DNA of 64,000 nt from Blasia pusilla (lineage: Eukaryota > Marchantiophyta > Marchantiopsida > Blasiales), in contig CM114271.1 of NCBI GenBank assembly GCA_050084515.1, positions 37,696,001-37,760,000 of the forward strand, given 5' to 3'. A program made the translations under genes and the position numbers. Of this stretch, positions 1-12,323 are shown piece after piece (within the stretch, counting starts at the first letter, position 1; every line of letters starts with the position of its first letter). Below the pieces are notes generated by a model. It was not told the origin of the DNA. It ran no database searches and was given only the letters and a program-made list of their open reading frames with translations.

Positions 1-232
1 TGGGGCCTCAGTAGGTCATCCTCAACCTCCTGAGTCTATCTTCCACTACTCGCAAAGACGCTCTACTAGATCTCACCGATCTATCCTAAAAGACATGAGA
101 GTTGTCATGCGTATACACATCGTTACACAACATGCATCGTTGTCACCGAACACACACACAAAAATGCACGATCCTATGCTAACTCATGGCATCCAAACAA
201 TAAGACAAGAAGTACCAAAATATCTCCAATCA
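1..232 (-). repeat. Possible 3' LTR edge of the gypsy element (partial)
   Basis: On the minus strand, downstream of the gypsy pol stop, a purine run (AGGGGGG, positions 233-239) is followed directly by TG. This looks like a polypurine tract next to the TG that opens an LTR. The presumed LTR would run from 232 past the left edge of the window, so its far end and its partner LTR cannot be seen. The assignment rests on position and the PPT-TG pattern only. Confidence 0.35.
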
Positions 233-410
233 CCCCCCTAGCTAGTGGTTAGGTCCCTGTAACTCCAGATAGTCATCTATCCCTACCTACCATGACAAAC
301 ATCTCTCAAACGTTAAGAGCAAGAAGTTCGGGTGCTCATATGATCCCATCGTTAGTCGCCTTCTTGTCATCCATGTCACAGACACAAGTCGGAATGTAGA
401 ACTACCTACT

Positions 411-825
411 TTATGTACACCTGGGACACATCCATCGTCCCTGAGAAACCCTAGTGAGAGGTGGCGTCAAGCATGCCATATGCTCTCGAACATCCATCAC
501 AGACTAACATAGTGGTTGCACCACGAGCAGAACCACACAACATACATCGTAAGCCTGCAGGAACTACCGCTAAGCTTGGATCAACTATATCGTCAATGTT
601 CAAAAGGTGACACGGTGCACAGTTACGCATATGGTCATTCCAAACCATACCATCGCGTCCTGCCAATAAGAGAACACTTGATGGCAAAACCTCACGCACT
701 CTGAAGATGGTGCATCCTGTAGTCACATCCACTGTCGTGGGTGCCATTTGCTGCAAGTAGACATAGTTTCCCTGATGAAACCTCCGGATAGTAGGTCGAT
801 AACCACCCTTCCCGAATAGTCGCAT
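411..825 (-). pseudogene. Gypsy pol C-terminus with a split PHD-type zinc finger
   Basis: Positions 451-825 encode a linker with YVYLQQMAPTT and NCAPCHL, then the first half of a C4HC3 finger: C-x2-C (residues 94 and 97 of this segment) and C-x2-C (109 and 112) around MLVCDGC. A frameshift near 480 moves the second half to another frame. It has His (480-482), Cys (471-473) and a final C-x2-C, and stops at 411-413. Spacing and the W before the last Cys pair fit a PHD finger. PHD fingers usually read histone tails, so a chromatin-targeting role is possible, but this copy is broken. Confidence 0.75.
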
Positions 826-1742
826 ACCTCAATGTATCCCGATGCAGCACAATCGCCAACTTTTCAAACTCCGTGGATATTACTCTCCAAAATAATTCAG
901 CCCTCTGAGAACATGCTCACATTCATACATGAGGGTCATCAAGGTTTAACACCTCACCAACATCTCGACGAATGGCCCTAGGTAAATATGGCTCTCCGCC
1001 ATACAAAAGCAAGTTCGGTGAGAAAGACGCTAAGGATGCTTGCTTGTTGAATTTGTATCCCATCGCCATCCACGGCAACTAGAGGTCACAATCTCCTAAG
1101 TGACCTCTCTATAAGCCATACTTGCGTAGTCCTCTCTTCAGCGTCTGCACAACCCGCTCCGCTAGTCCATCCGCCTCAGGATGATCTCGTGAAGTAGTGC
1201 GGTGGTCGATCAGTGCCTGATCATACAAGGCCTTAAACTCCTTGCAAAACTCTGTACCTAGCTAGTGCGCTGTAATGACTCAACACTTGATCTAGGAAGG
1301 CATACGCTACTCCCTCACTCGCTTTGTCAGGCAATGCAACCAACTCTATCTACTCAGAGAAGTGCTCGACCATCACCAACACATAACGACTATGGCGCTC
1401 CGTCAAAGGCAAAGATCTTGCAAAATCCAAACTCCATCTATAACCTAAACCCATGATTGGAAGTGGATGCAAATGTGGAGTCGGAGCATTGAATGATGCT
1501 CGGACTCGATCACACACCATGCATCTGGCAACAAACTGTTGAACGTCAGTCTGCATGCCTCGCCACCAATACTGAATCTGGAGCAAGTTGTACGTCCACT
1601 TCACTCCAAAATGATCCAACTCCTCATGGGCATGACGTACCAAATGTGCTCTCTGAGAAGGATGAGGCACTACACGCACTCTACCATCCTCCCACACTCG
1701 CAACATATATGTCCCCTCCCATCGGAACCGTCTGGCTCGCAA
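826..1742 (-). pseudogene. Gypsy integrase (zinc domain and core)
   Basis: The 130-codon segment 1350-1742 has the integrase H-H-C-C zinc domain (HAHEELDHFG, then CMVCDRVR) and the start of the core with the first catalytic Asp in YRWSLDFARSLP. It ends at a stop right after VMVEHFSE. The core resumes in shifted frames: GTEFCKEFKALYDQ and ADGLAERVVQTLKRGL, the latter with the third catalytic Glu. It continues through a segment ending near YATIREG at about 826. The stretch that should hold the second catalytic Asp (about 1258-1268) is broken by a frameshift. The integrase is therefore inactive. Confidence 0.85.
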
Positions 1743-1803
1743 TAGATCCTATCCCGCTCTCTAGCACCCACTGTGCTCGGGACGCTGCCAGTACGCAGGT
1801 ACT

Positions 1804-2880
1804 CTAGACCACTCCATCGTCGTGAATGTCTCGGCCACCTGTCGTCTCCTCATCGGCCTCTGGATCTAAGGACTCTCCATCAGACCTCGCCATCGAAGTC
1901 TCAAAAATCTGGCTCTCCATAGCCAATAAACCCAAATAGGCTGACGCATGCCATCCTGGCACCAACTCCTCATCACTCTCAGCATGCCAACGAGCTCCAA
2001 TTGCATCTTGCTGACTCGGGCATGGGTTACGGCTCAAACCATCTACATCCTGGTTGAGCATCCCAGGTCTATGCACCACCTGGAAGTCATACTCTCGCAA
2101 CAAAAGAGCCCACCTCGCAAGCTTCCCTATAAGCTTGTCAGACTCCACCAACCAATTAAGTGGCTGATGATCAGTAATGATGGTAAAGGGATTGCCGAAT
2201 AGATAACATCTGAAATGTACGACAGCCCACACTACAGCCAAGCACTCATCCTCATATGAGCTATACTTTGCCTCAACAGCATTGTTCGAGCAACTAGCGT
2301 AAGCCACCACGAACTCACTACCATCATCGTCATGCTTGGTGAGCACGGCTCCAAGCCCCAACATGCTCCAATCGATATGCAATTGGAAAGGACGCCCCCT
2401 AATCGGTCTCCTCAATATAGGCGCGAAAGTCAATCTGTCCTTGAGCATCTGAAATGCTCTCTCTTGTTCATCCCCCCAGTACCACTCCTGATCCACCTTG
2501 GTCAGCAAGGTCAACAGCTTTGCAATCGAGCTAAAACCCTTGACGTACCGTCGATAGAAGTTCGCCAATCCCATGAATGCACGAACTCGACTCACATCTC
2601 TAGGGCATGGAATACGTGAAATAGCCTCTACCTTTGTCTGCTGCACACCAAGGCCCCCTGGGTATATCGTATGACCCATGTACTCAATCTGGTGGTAGAA
2701 GAACTTGCACTTGCCTGGATGTAGCTTCAGCCCATGTAAGTGCAATCATCAAAACACCTCCTCTAGATGTCGCTCATGCTCCTTAACCGTGGCACTAAAG
2801 ACTATGATATAATCAATATAACACCTAGCAAAATCCAGACTTGCCAAGATCCTATCCATAACCCTCTAATCAAACCAGAT
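1804..2880 (-). pseudogene. Gypsy reverse transcriptase (C-terminal part) and RNase H
   Basis: The open segment 1804-2745 (313 codons) carries the RT thumb motif LHPGKCKF, the GYxGH-like IEYMGHTI segment, RAFMGLANFYRRYV, and the RNase H-type motifs HIDWSMLGLGAVL, YSSYEDECLAVVWAV and ITDHQPLNWL, then a linker ending DVDGLSRNP. The segment 2746-2880 contains the catalytic Y-x-D-D box. It reads YIDY because the second Asp codon at 2809-2811 is TAT. Stops near 2745-2755 separate this box from the downstream frame. Loss of the second catalytic Asp should abolish polymerase activity. The RNase H first Asp (in HIDWS) is present. Confidence 0.9.
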
Positions 2881-3599
2881 CTTCGGGAATTGAAGTCTCT
2901 TGCCCGATCCAAGTCACAAAATCTATTCATATTTTCCCTTTCTTTTTAGTTAATAGTGCCTTCAATGTACTAGCTTAGTCCATGCCCTTTAGGTGTTCCC
3001 ACAAGGCTTAGTTTAGAACCTAATCAATACACCCACAGTAAAACTAATATTTGGTCTTATATTTCAAAAATCTAACTGTCCACTAGCTTTCCCTAAATCT
3101 TTCCATATAACGACAATGAAACATCCAATGTTACGAGTTTCAAATCAACCTAAAAAGGGCTACTTATTGACTTATCTACCATCTCCAATACTCCACACAT
3201 CTCACTTAGACCAAAACTAAAAATAAAAATATACAACACAAATGTGACTATGACGTCGTGTGCATTGCATTGCTTGTGTATTGGTACCATTACATCTAGG
3301 CATACACATCTTCTTCACATAATTAGAGGATTTCCTCTCTCCATTAAGCGATCTTCTTTAGCTAGAATATCAAATTTTTGTGAATAATGGGTTTTTTGGG
3401 TAATATATCTACTATTATTGATAAATAAATGTTCTATTTGTTTAAAAATATAATCATTCTTACTTAATGAGAACATAATCAGATTTTCTCTGTAGCTTGA
3501 AGAATATTTTGGATTTTTTTATCGCCTTTTGTGAAGTGTTCTTAATATAGTAAAAATTTGGGAATTAACATTGATTCTGCGATAGAGGCTTATTGAAAA

Positions 3600-4130
3600 T
3601 TACATCAAGATGTCTTCGCGAAGTAATATTTCAAGAAGTCCTCTCACAAAGTTTGCTCCTCATAGTTTGCACAATCCTCACGAAGTACTTTTGTCTTTGT
3701 CTTCCACTCCATTCTTCTCAAAAGATCTTCAAACAAAAATCTTTGTAAAAGGTTTTCGTCTTCATACCCTTGTCTTCACAAGACTCTAGAATCTTCTTGA
3801 AGAGCTTTTTAGTCTTCATGGAAGTTCTTTTTTCCTAACAATGTCTTTGTTCCTAAAAATATCTCCATGAAGACCTGAAAACTCTCTTCGTTGCTTCTTT
3901 GGAAGAGTTTTCTCTTCGCAAAGACTAATGTTATAGTCTTCGCAACTTCTTCTCCTTAGGGCCTTGACTCAAAATAATCTTCACTAGGATTAACTTCACT
4001 ATTCTTCATGAAGATTCTTTAACAAACACTCCTTCCTAAATTCTTTCCTATTTTCTAATTTAAAAGTTCTTCTAAATAAAGTACTTCCCTATACTACTTT
4101 TGACTTACCGAAGATCTTTCTAGTCTTCTA
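3600..4130. repeat. TCTTC/GAAG-rich degenerate repeat block
   Basis: About 500 bp where the words GTCTTC, TCTTCGCGAAG, TCTTCATGAAG and AATCTTC recur every 20-40 bp, many of them short palindromes. The block has no coding frame and gives the plus strand a strong pyrimidine bias. It looks like a diverged tandem array or old low-complexity DNA. Confidence 0.5.
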
Positions 4131-6865
4131 TACTAACCAAAATGCAACTTCTCAAAATTTCTCAACACCACAACCAACAACTCATAGGGAAAGAAACAAC
4201 ATTGCCTCAAATTAGATGTAATGCCCAAACTTGCCCAGCAATCTGCAACAATGTGCTTGCCCAAACATCTCAAGCTCTAGCCTTCTTGTGAACTGCAATA
4301 GACTCTATCCATGGAAGCTTCTACTATACCTCTATCCGATCTGTCTTTCGATTTCTAGAGTGGCATTCCTCAATGAAATATGCAATCAATAGACATCTTA
4401 TTGACAAAGTGTTGGACAGTTTAGTGCCAAGGAAAAAAGCTGAGAGAATATGAGATCCAATTACCAAAGCCATAAGAATCACTGTCAATTGCTTGGCCCT
4501 TACTGCTCTTCCTTACGCAAAATGTTTCCATCAGGAAGAACGACATAGCATATGAGAAAAAGAAAACCATCAAGAAGAAAATGAGTAGACTTTAGTTATA
4601 TTTCTAAGACTTATTATTTAAAATTTGGGTACCACCATAGAAGAAAATATACATGTGTCCATTTGGCAGGTAGTTGTAAACAAATTAAAATATATCAAGT
4701 TGTAACGATAGTGGAGGAATCCTATAGCACACGACCAAAAGATGGAGGAAAGATCCTCTTTGAAGTTTACACATGAAAAAGAAAAGATACACTGGAAGTA
4801 ACGTTTCTCAACTCAAACAAACTAACCAATCTCTCTAGAAAAAATAACTACGGCTTGAGCACGCCATTTGAACTACGGCAAATTGGAGGACAAGACCTCT
4901 CCTTCAATAGTGAGCAAGAGAAGGACATGGAGCTATGGTAAATGGGAGTGTTGGGCAAAGCTTGGAATGAACATGGCATCCTAGCCACCCTTCGACATTT
5001 CTATCCCAAGCCTTGAGCTCGCCATTGTTTATCACAGCGAAGGAATGGTAGTGTCTGGACACAACCCTGACAATGTTGATGGTCAGATTATGGACAGTTT
5101 CTGGCTTGCTAGATGCTTTCTACTCGATATGCTCCACCACCATCTCACCGCCTTTGTACGGAAAAAATAAAATCTCGCGCAAACATATGAGTGCTATGCA
5201 AAATATACTCTTATTTTCTTGGCCAATCGTGTTTAGCCATGTCATATAGCATTTTCTAGTACCAAATTAGATTAGGACTAGTTCTAGTATTACAAACTCC
5301 ATGTCATTTTTATAAATTAATGTTTGAAAATAATAAGTATCATTCCAAAATTTACACGTATATATTATTTAGTATTTTCTTTAAACTAGTTGTAACTGAA
5401 GTTAGTTTTATCGACGAAAGTTAGTATCTATGTAGGACATGTCATTAATTGGAAATTATAGCATTAATACTCATCGAAATCAAAATTTATTAACGACATA
5501 ATGTTAATGCCATATCATGAATATATAGTTCATCCTTGTTGTAATATAAAACTAACACATGACACGTCAACATTTGAAGTCAAACTAGTTGTATATCTAG
5601 TGATTTTGGATGTAGTTGTAAATATCTTAGTGTTACAAATGTGTATTTCCTTCCAATTCCCCCTCTACATATCAATCGACAACCAATTTCAATGTGATTG
5701 GGTCAAGAAATTGAGTCATCAATCTATCCTTGGAGTTTGATTCAATCCATCTTGTACAATTATCTTCTTCAATCCATTGCAAAAAGATACTTCCCCAAGC
5801 TAACGCATCCTAGGAGACCATGTGCTAATGATTTCTCTTTGAACTTTATACACAAACAAACGTGGATCTCTTCATCTATCGTGTTCCACCTAAAGTACCT
5901 AGGGAGCCACTTAAATCAACAAAGTCTCCAAATAGTAACTTCTAGGAAAGCAACAGAGTCATAGTAGCAATGAGAGATATGAGACTTTTGTCGAATTTGG
6001 GCACCCAAAAAATCAAGAAGTGCTAAACCTTGCTTATGAGTTCATTGGTTGAACATCCCTCAAATTCCATCACATAAAACCTTTTCATTTTCCGACTTTA
6101 GATGCTTCTAAATTTTTTCCATGAAAAGAAAAATCAGCCTCTTAACAAAGTTGAAAAGTATTAGACAAAGAGATACACCTTCATTTGTGTATAAAGTTTG
6201 GAGATCCTAATACAAGAAGGATTATGTTGTATTATCATTATATTATTAGAGAAGTTCCCAACTATAAGGAAAATCTTGGTACGGGCACCAAAAACAATCA
6301 ATAACGTTAGAGGCCAACAAGATCCTGCATAATACATGTTTTTTATGAGGATTGATATCCCAATTATGCAAAAGAAAGGAAAAATTGATGATCGGAAATC
6401 CCAATCAAAATAGTTATCCAATGTGGATAAAAGATGTTAAGAGAAAACTCATCTCTTAGAAATTCTTGCCAAACAAAATCTTGCAATCCATGCAATTGAA
6501 GGATGCAAAAGAAATATTGAGATACATACAAGCATAGATTGATATAAAATTTAGCTAGAAGTGGTTTTCAAAAAAAGAAAATAAGAGAAAGAGTACACAA
6601 GGTATGGTTTTTATAGATATTCTTGTAGATTATTATCAAGATTTTTATCCTAAGACTAAACATCAAATGGGTTACACTAGAAGAAAATCTTGTAGTTTAT
6701 AACTTTGATCTAGGACTAGATTGAGTCATTGATGATCATAAATAAATCACAATGATTGTTGACCCTTAGAGTTATAGAAACTAGTAACTTACTAGTGATA
6801 ACTAAGGCTATCAAGTCATTCATATATTTATGATATTTCAAAAACAACATATCCATAGGCTCCTC

Positions 6866-6995
6866 ATCCTGCATCCTCCATTTTCCAGCCCTTTATCCAT
6901 CCATCCTCGGTCTGTTGCCCTTTATCCATCCGTCCATCCATCCATACTCCATTTTCTATCTTACATCCATACTCTGTCTCCATCCTTCATCCACC
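6866..6995. repeat. CATCC-type degenerate microsatellite
   Basis: Short runs of CCATCCATCC interrupted by TCCTCC and CTCCATTTT words. It is a decayed tetranucleotide repeat of no evident function. Confidence 0.6.
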
Positions 6996-7125
6996 CGTAG
7001 AGTCATACAAACCATATTTTTCACCAACAATAACTAAGGTTATCTTGTCATTTATATAGATGACTAAAATGTCAATAAAGACATGTATCTTTGTTACCCT
7101 TCCTTCATTTGCATGCCGTTCATCC

Positions 7126-7510
7126 CAAGGTTGTACATGAACAAAGTCAGTGTTCGCGGTCTTAATTCCGTCCCATGTTTATGCACGCCCCATGGCCTCT
7201 ATCCCGCACTTAAGCCCGCCTTGCCCACACTCGACCCCGCATGCCTTTGGCATGTATCTAGTCCACACAGGAGGGCGGTTTTTTTTATGATTTTTGAAGA
7301 AAAAATATTAAGGCCTATGCAGGCTTCACGCGGGCTGGGTGAGCACTTCAACACACGGATGGGCCCGCATCTAGCCGGAGCGGGGGTTTTGGTAGGGACA
7401 TGAGCCATGGTGTGGAATCAAGTATGGGATGGTATGATCGTAGACATGTTTGGACTTGTGTCGACAAGTCTCTACCAATGACAGATAAGTTTTTTTTTCG
7501 TATAACCTTG
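7126..7510. mobile_element. hAT-like non-autonomous element, copy 1
   Basis: The 385-bp element starts CAAGGTTG and ends AACCTTG as an inverted repeat. Flanks GTTCATCC (7118-7125) and CTTCATCC (7511-7518) match at 7 of 8 bases, an 8-bp target duplication as made by hAT transposases. The interior is more GC-rich than its surroundings and has words such as CCCGCA and GCGGGC. The open frames inside it are not genes. Confidence 0.85.
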
Positions 7511-8584
7511 CTTCATCCATCGATTTTCCGTCCGCATTTCATTTTTTAATTCCCCATCCATCGTCTATCTATCCGTCCTCCATCAAAACCAAGCAAGGCT
7601 CGAACTTAAACCACCATACCAAGGCAAGGTTGGCTACCATTACCCTATGCATATAAGATACTTACACATTTAAATATATACATAAATATCATAGGCCTAG
7701 TTGGCAGATTTTGTTTTCAAATTTATGCATGATTGAATGAGCATTCCCAATTTTTAGAGAATAAATGAAAAAGAGGTTTTTTTAGAGAATTAAAGTTTTA
7801 AATTCAAAAGAAAAATTCAAATTATTATTATTTGAAGAAGAATTATAAAATTTATGGAATTATTTGAACCATTTAAAATTTTTTGGTTTGTATGAATGAA
7901 AGAAATCATTAAATTACTGAAAAATAATAAATTATATCTAAGCCGAAAAAAGTAAATACATCTTGTAACGAACTGGTAAAGTGGACTTTACCAGTTTGGT
8001 GAACAAATAGTTGTGGTGAACATTTCTTCCTTCTAAACTTATGTTAGCATAAAATAAATTTCTCATAAGGTAAAGGCTTAAAATAAAACATTAGGAGTGA
8101 GTGAATTTTTGGAAATAAATAAAATCTACATCTATAATTGAAAATCGTAATACGTGAAATTTTTTGCAAAAAAATATTAGAAACTTTATGCATGGTTGTA
8201 AACCTTTTTAATCCAAAAAATCCTTGGATTCTTATAAAAAAATTGTGAATGTCTAGGAAAAAATCAAAAATTATTAAAATAAATTTCTTAATACCATATT
8301 GATAGTGAGTTCAATTGTATTGATCTTGATGGATATTTATTTTTTCATTAATTCATAATTTGTTTTTAAAAGCCTTCATGGATAGACTAAAAATATGTGG
8401 AATTATTCATTAAGGAAATGAAACTTGCCATCCAAAATTAAAATTATAATATAAAATCTGTGAAAAACACATGAAAATGTGGAAAATAAGAATAATTAGA
8501 ATAATCTAGAAAAAATATTAAATCTGTGAAATATTCAAATTTTAAATGCCATCTAAACCTTAAAATTAATCCATACCTCTAAAG

Positions 8585-9512
8585 CAAGGTTAAACACGGA
8601 AAAAGTCCATGCAGGCCTAGGTTCCTACCTCACCCGCAATGTAAACCCGAGCTTGGCCAGCCCGGCCGGTACCTCAGTCCAATGACCCGCCACCCATTTT
8701 GTAGCTCGGGCCTCGCCTATAGAAGCACGTCTGCACATGCCCGCATTATGGCTGATTGGGGTTTGCATTAGGCTAAGCCTGCTTGGGCCTAGTGCAGGGC
8801 GCTCCGAGCCCTATGCGGGCTAGTGCTAGCCATGCATACGCTTGATTCAGACTTGGGATGGGCTCGCCGCCTTCACCCATGTTCGATCCCTGCCCGCCTC
8901 CCTTAATCCAAGCCCGCAAGTGTTCCTGCATCATGGTTGCACGAAAATGGACATGCCCACAGACATACTTAACAGGTTCCCTGCTTGGTTTATTTTGGTA
9001 TCCAATTGGCCCACGTAGGCTTAGGATACGAGAATGGATGGAGGCTCATATTGCAGGAGGTGGGCAAAAATCAACCCGCACATAGCCCACATTGGCCCAT
9101 GGCAGGCATGTAGGGTGGGCAGAACTCGCACTATGCGGGTCTTGCCTACACCTTGTTCTACATAGGCCTTGTCATAGGCTCTGTAAAGGCGAATGCGGGC
9201 TTAGGGTAGGCCGGTGCGGACTACAAAATGAGTGATGATTAGGTGCAGGCTTAGAGTGGGTGCGGGTTGGCCGAGTCTGGGTCTATGTTGCGGGCAGGGT
9301 GGGCTTGGGTGCGGATTGCGGGTACGTTGGCTCGCACGGACATATTTTTCCTAGCGACAGATATGAATCCTCAACCTTGTCCATCGTTATGAGCCTATAC
9401 GGGCAATTAGGGTACCCGAAAAACTTGGGTGAGAGACCCGTTGGGCATGTCTGTAGACATGTTCGGACTAGTCTGGATATGTCCATCTCATGCACGTTTC
9501 TATACAACCTTG
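8585..9512. mobile_element. hAT-like non-autonomous element, copy 2 (longest)
   Basis: The element begins CAAGGTTAAACACGG and ends ACAACCTTG. The flanks CTCTAAAG (8577-8584) and CTTTAAAG (9513-9520) match at 7 of 8. At 928 bp it is the longest copy. It is filled with GC-rich words (GCGGGC, GCCCGC) in a surrounding of AT-rich DNA. There is no transposase domain; two frames of 87-96 codons within it are compositional. Confidence 0.85.
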
Positions 9513-11253
9513 CTTTAAAGGTTATCAAAGAAAATGTGCCTTCCACTTAATCAATAATGTAAGTTCTACTGTAGTATTCATAGTGGTTTTGTCTCATTTA
9601 CTAAAATGCATTATAAATAATTTAAGTTATTTTTTGGAAGAGATTTAATATGAATTTTGAAGATATTTTATTTAAATGAAAATTATTTAATAAGGATCTT
9701 TTAATTTTATCGAATGGTGTATAATTTTTAACATGAAGGGAAAATATGCCTACTTATAGGCCATATGTCTATTTTAAGATGAAAAGTTGGCGAAGGAAGG
9801 AGCATTGGATAATTTGCAATATCAAGGTGAAACATACACTACGTTAGTTGGTAGTTAGTTAATAATTGATATGAACTTTAGTTTTGAAATTGTAAGTTAT
9901 TGAGATGGTTGACATCTCTTATCATCCTAACTTAAGGTTAGACTTCATGATTTTCCAACTTCTAGTTAAGTTTGAATTGGATTCAAAAGATCAATTTTTT
10001 TCATTCATAGTATAATTTCAAGTTTAGTATGTATTGTAACTCATATTTTAACTACTGATTGGGTTCCAAAGGCATTAATAGAGACATCCTTTAGGTTGGC
10101 ATGATTTAGTTTATGTTATTTAATGATATTGTTAATGTTTTTCAACATTTTATGATCTTTGATGCAAGTTTCTAGTTTCAAAAATATTCTATCATCACCT
10201 AAAAGGTTTAGTTCACAATTCATATATTTTTTATATTCATACCCTCTTTCACTCTTTTTTTTGGGTAAAATAATTTCATGCTAAGATAGTTATTTCCAAT
10301 TCATTAAATTTATCATGTTATATATTTTATAGTCCTAGAAAATTCCAACACTTAGAATCATAAAAGAATGAAGATGAATCTTTTTTTTTTCACGCACTAC
10401 TTGAACAAGTGTAATTTTCCTAAAAGTAGTATCCAAGTGACTCAAAAGTACAATTAAAAAGTCTTCAAAGTACAATCCAATAGTCTCAAAAGTATACTCA
10501 AATTGTCTCAAAATCCCAAACCAATTATCTCAATTCAACCAATCAATCTCAATTTAATTCATATGGTCATAGTCAGTCGGACATAAAAGAATACTTAGAG
10601 GCACTAGTAAAGGTTTTTTTTTCTTCATGATTGTGATTATTCTATTTGTGACTTCTTTTAACATGAGTGATACTTGATCAGATCTCTAACCATGTCATTC
10701 CAAAAAAGAAGGCGGCAAGATTTACAAAGTAGTAAAAGATAGCATCTTTCTTGAGAAAAGACTCTCAAATTAGTTGAGAAAATATACAAATAAAATTTAT
10801 CATTCATGCTAACTTAAAGTTTCACCTTAGGGATTTTCAATTTTTAGAGTATAGCAAAAGTCATTACCATTTTGATATATTCCAATGTATTATAAGATAA
10901 TTTGCAATGGTTTGTCTAGCCATCATTAAGATTTTCAATCCAAAATGGAGAATTTTTGTGATTTTCCAGTTCCCAAATTTAATTTCTTTACAAGTGGAAT
11001 TCAATGAGAAAATAATACACATGTAAGTTAATCTCACCAAAATTTGAGCCATGAAAAATCTGCTCCATAATGTATTAATGGATTCATTTATTTCACTAAC
11101 TATCTTGAAGAAAAAAATATTCCGAAAGAAATGAAAAAAATTATTAACTTGTAAAACAAAAATTTTAGCCTTATCTTGGTTGATATGAACTTTGATTTTT
11201 TTTAAGATCATAACTCGATCTAAGTAAGTTGGTATCCAACTCAAATGTAGATG
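9513..11253. other. AT-rich stretch with no recognised gene
   Basis: Composed mainly of A/T runs with poly-T blocks near 10250 and 10380. No domain or repeat family was recognised. The 164-codon minus frame that starts here (10864-11358) runs into the neighbouring transposon and has no protein character. Confidence 0.55.
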
Positions 11254-11543
11254 CAAGGTTGCATATGGACAAAGCTCGTGTCCGTGGACTTGCGTCCGTC
11301 CTATAGAAGGACTTGTCCACTTGGGCCTCATCTCCCCCTTATTTCTCATCATCCCCACTTGCCTTCTTGATATACAATTTCTCGTTTTTTCCTACTTCCA
11401 CCTCCACTCCCTCCCTCCATATTGCCCTGCCCACTCTAAACGCTCTTGCCATGCCTTCCACCATAAAATATACATGTGGGCCCTATCTTTTGTGATTCAT
11501 GTTTGTGGACAAGTCCAAACTTGTCCGTTTTTGTGCAACCATG
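11254..11543. mobile_element. hAT-like non-autonomous element, copy 3
   Basis: The 290-bp element starts CAAGGTTGCAT and ends GTGCAACCATG. The flanks TGTAGATG (11246-11253) and GTTAGATG (11544-11551) match at 6 of 8. Near the ends it has GTCCGTGG and ACTTGTCCGTTTTTG, the subterminal GTCCG words seen in copies 4 and 5. Confidence 0.85.
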
Positions 11544-12133
11544 GTTAGATGTATAAGAACAAGCATGGGATTACGAAGAAAATTCAAGTTATGATTAAAG
11601 GAGAGGGTAAAGACACTTTAAAATTCATAAAAATTGGTAAAAGAATAGAATCTCAAGTTCTTTTTTATGACATGAATAGAAGATGGCTTCTATCCTAGGA
11701 GTCCTACTTCCTCCTTGAATGTTGGTGATTGCTCATTTCCTCTCTTAGGCTTTAGAGAGATGAAGAAAAAAGAAAGATACTCACCTTAAGAAAACAAGAT
11801 TGGACCCAAATCCACATAAAATGAAAATAAGAAAAAAAAATTACATAAGATTTTTTTAAAAACTACAAAAATTCAAAGAATCTAATATAAAATATACATA
11901 CTCTTATTTCAAGGAGGGGTTTTTATGAGAGAAAAGTACTTTCTAGATAGGGTAAATTTTTTAGAAGATGAAATGAAGAATTTTAAGTTATTTTCATGAA
12001 AAATAATACTATGAATAATTAAATTACATATGGTGGTTATCTATGAATGAAACACTCTATATTTCACTAGAAAGCCTTGGAAGTCATACTCTTTAGTTTG
12101 AACAAGTATTCTATCATAAATGGAATATCATAA

Positions 12134-12165
12134 TCTATATTATAATTTGAGGAAGGTTTTTGAAA
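12134..12165 (+). mobile_element. Helitron-type 5' terminus
   Basis: Host A followed by TCTATATTATAATTTGAGG, the same opening as the other Helitron starts in this window. No matching CTAG-type 3' end with a hairpin was found downstream, so the copy is truncated or its end has decayed. Confidence 0.45.
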
Positions 12166-12280
12166 TGACGAGTATTTTTTTCAACCATGCGCGCATATTC
12201 ATCTACAATTTTCAGGAGGGGGCACGTATATCACACCATCCCTCACTCTTAAAGAAGAACTAACAAGTAAAGGTCATGGT

Positions 12281-12323
12281 ATTTTGAAAGAAATTTGAAA
12301 TGCATGGAAATTTCTTTCAAAAT
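12281..12323. repeat. Perfect 16-bp fold-back, 11-nt loop
   Basis: The arm ATTTTGAAAGAAATTT (12281-12296) and its exact reverse complement (12308-12323) flank an 11-nt loop. It lies in AT-rich DNA about 1.1 kb upstream of the PR-10-like start codon. Confidence 0.9.

Larger units (their letters stand above)
411..2900 (-). mobile_element. Ty3/gypsy retrotransposon, degraded pol region
   Basis: Reading right to left on the minus strand the domain order is reverse transcriptase, RNase H, H2C2 zinc-binding integrase N-terminus, integrase core, a C-terminal linker and a PHD-type finger. RT followed by RH followed by integrase is the Ty3/gypsy order. Several stops and frameshifts interrupt the frame, so it is a dead copy. 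Similarity is lost near 2880-2950, in the fingers/palm part of RT. Gag, protease and the 5' LTR are not in the window. The linker resembles pol C-termini I recall from charophyte algae and early land plants, which I could not check. Confidence 0.9.
2900..7125. other. AT-rich stretch with no recognised gene
   Basis: I see no credible coding region on either strand; open frames are under about 90 codons and look random. It includes a pyrimidine-rich block (3600-4130) full of TCTTC and GAAG words, and a CATCC-rich block (6870-6990). The rest is AT-rich decayed intergenic DNA. Confidence 0.6.

Noticed and set aside
7617-7634. CAAGGCAAGGTTGG as a further hAT-like end
   Set aside because: No matching inverted end or 8-bp flank was found on either side.
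9260-9550. 96- and 87-codon frames on both strands
   Set aside because: They lie mostly within a GC-rich hAT-like element; open length reflects composition, not coding.
10864-11358. 164-codon minus-strand frame
   Set aside because: It crosses a transposon border at 11254, is rich in residues coded by AT-rich codons, and shows no domain.
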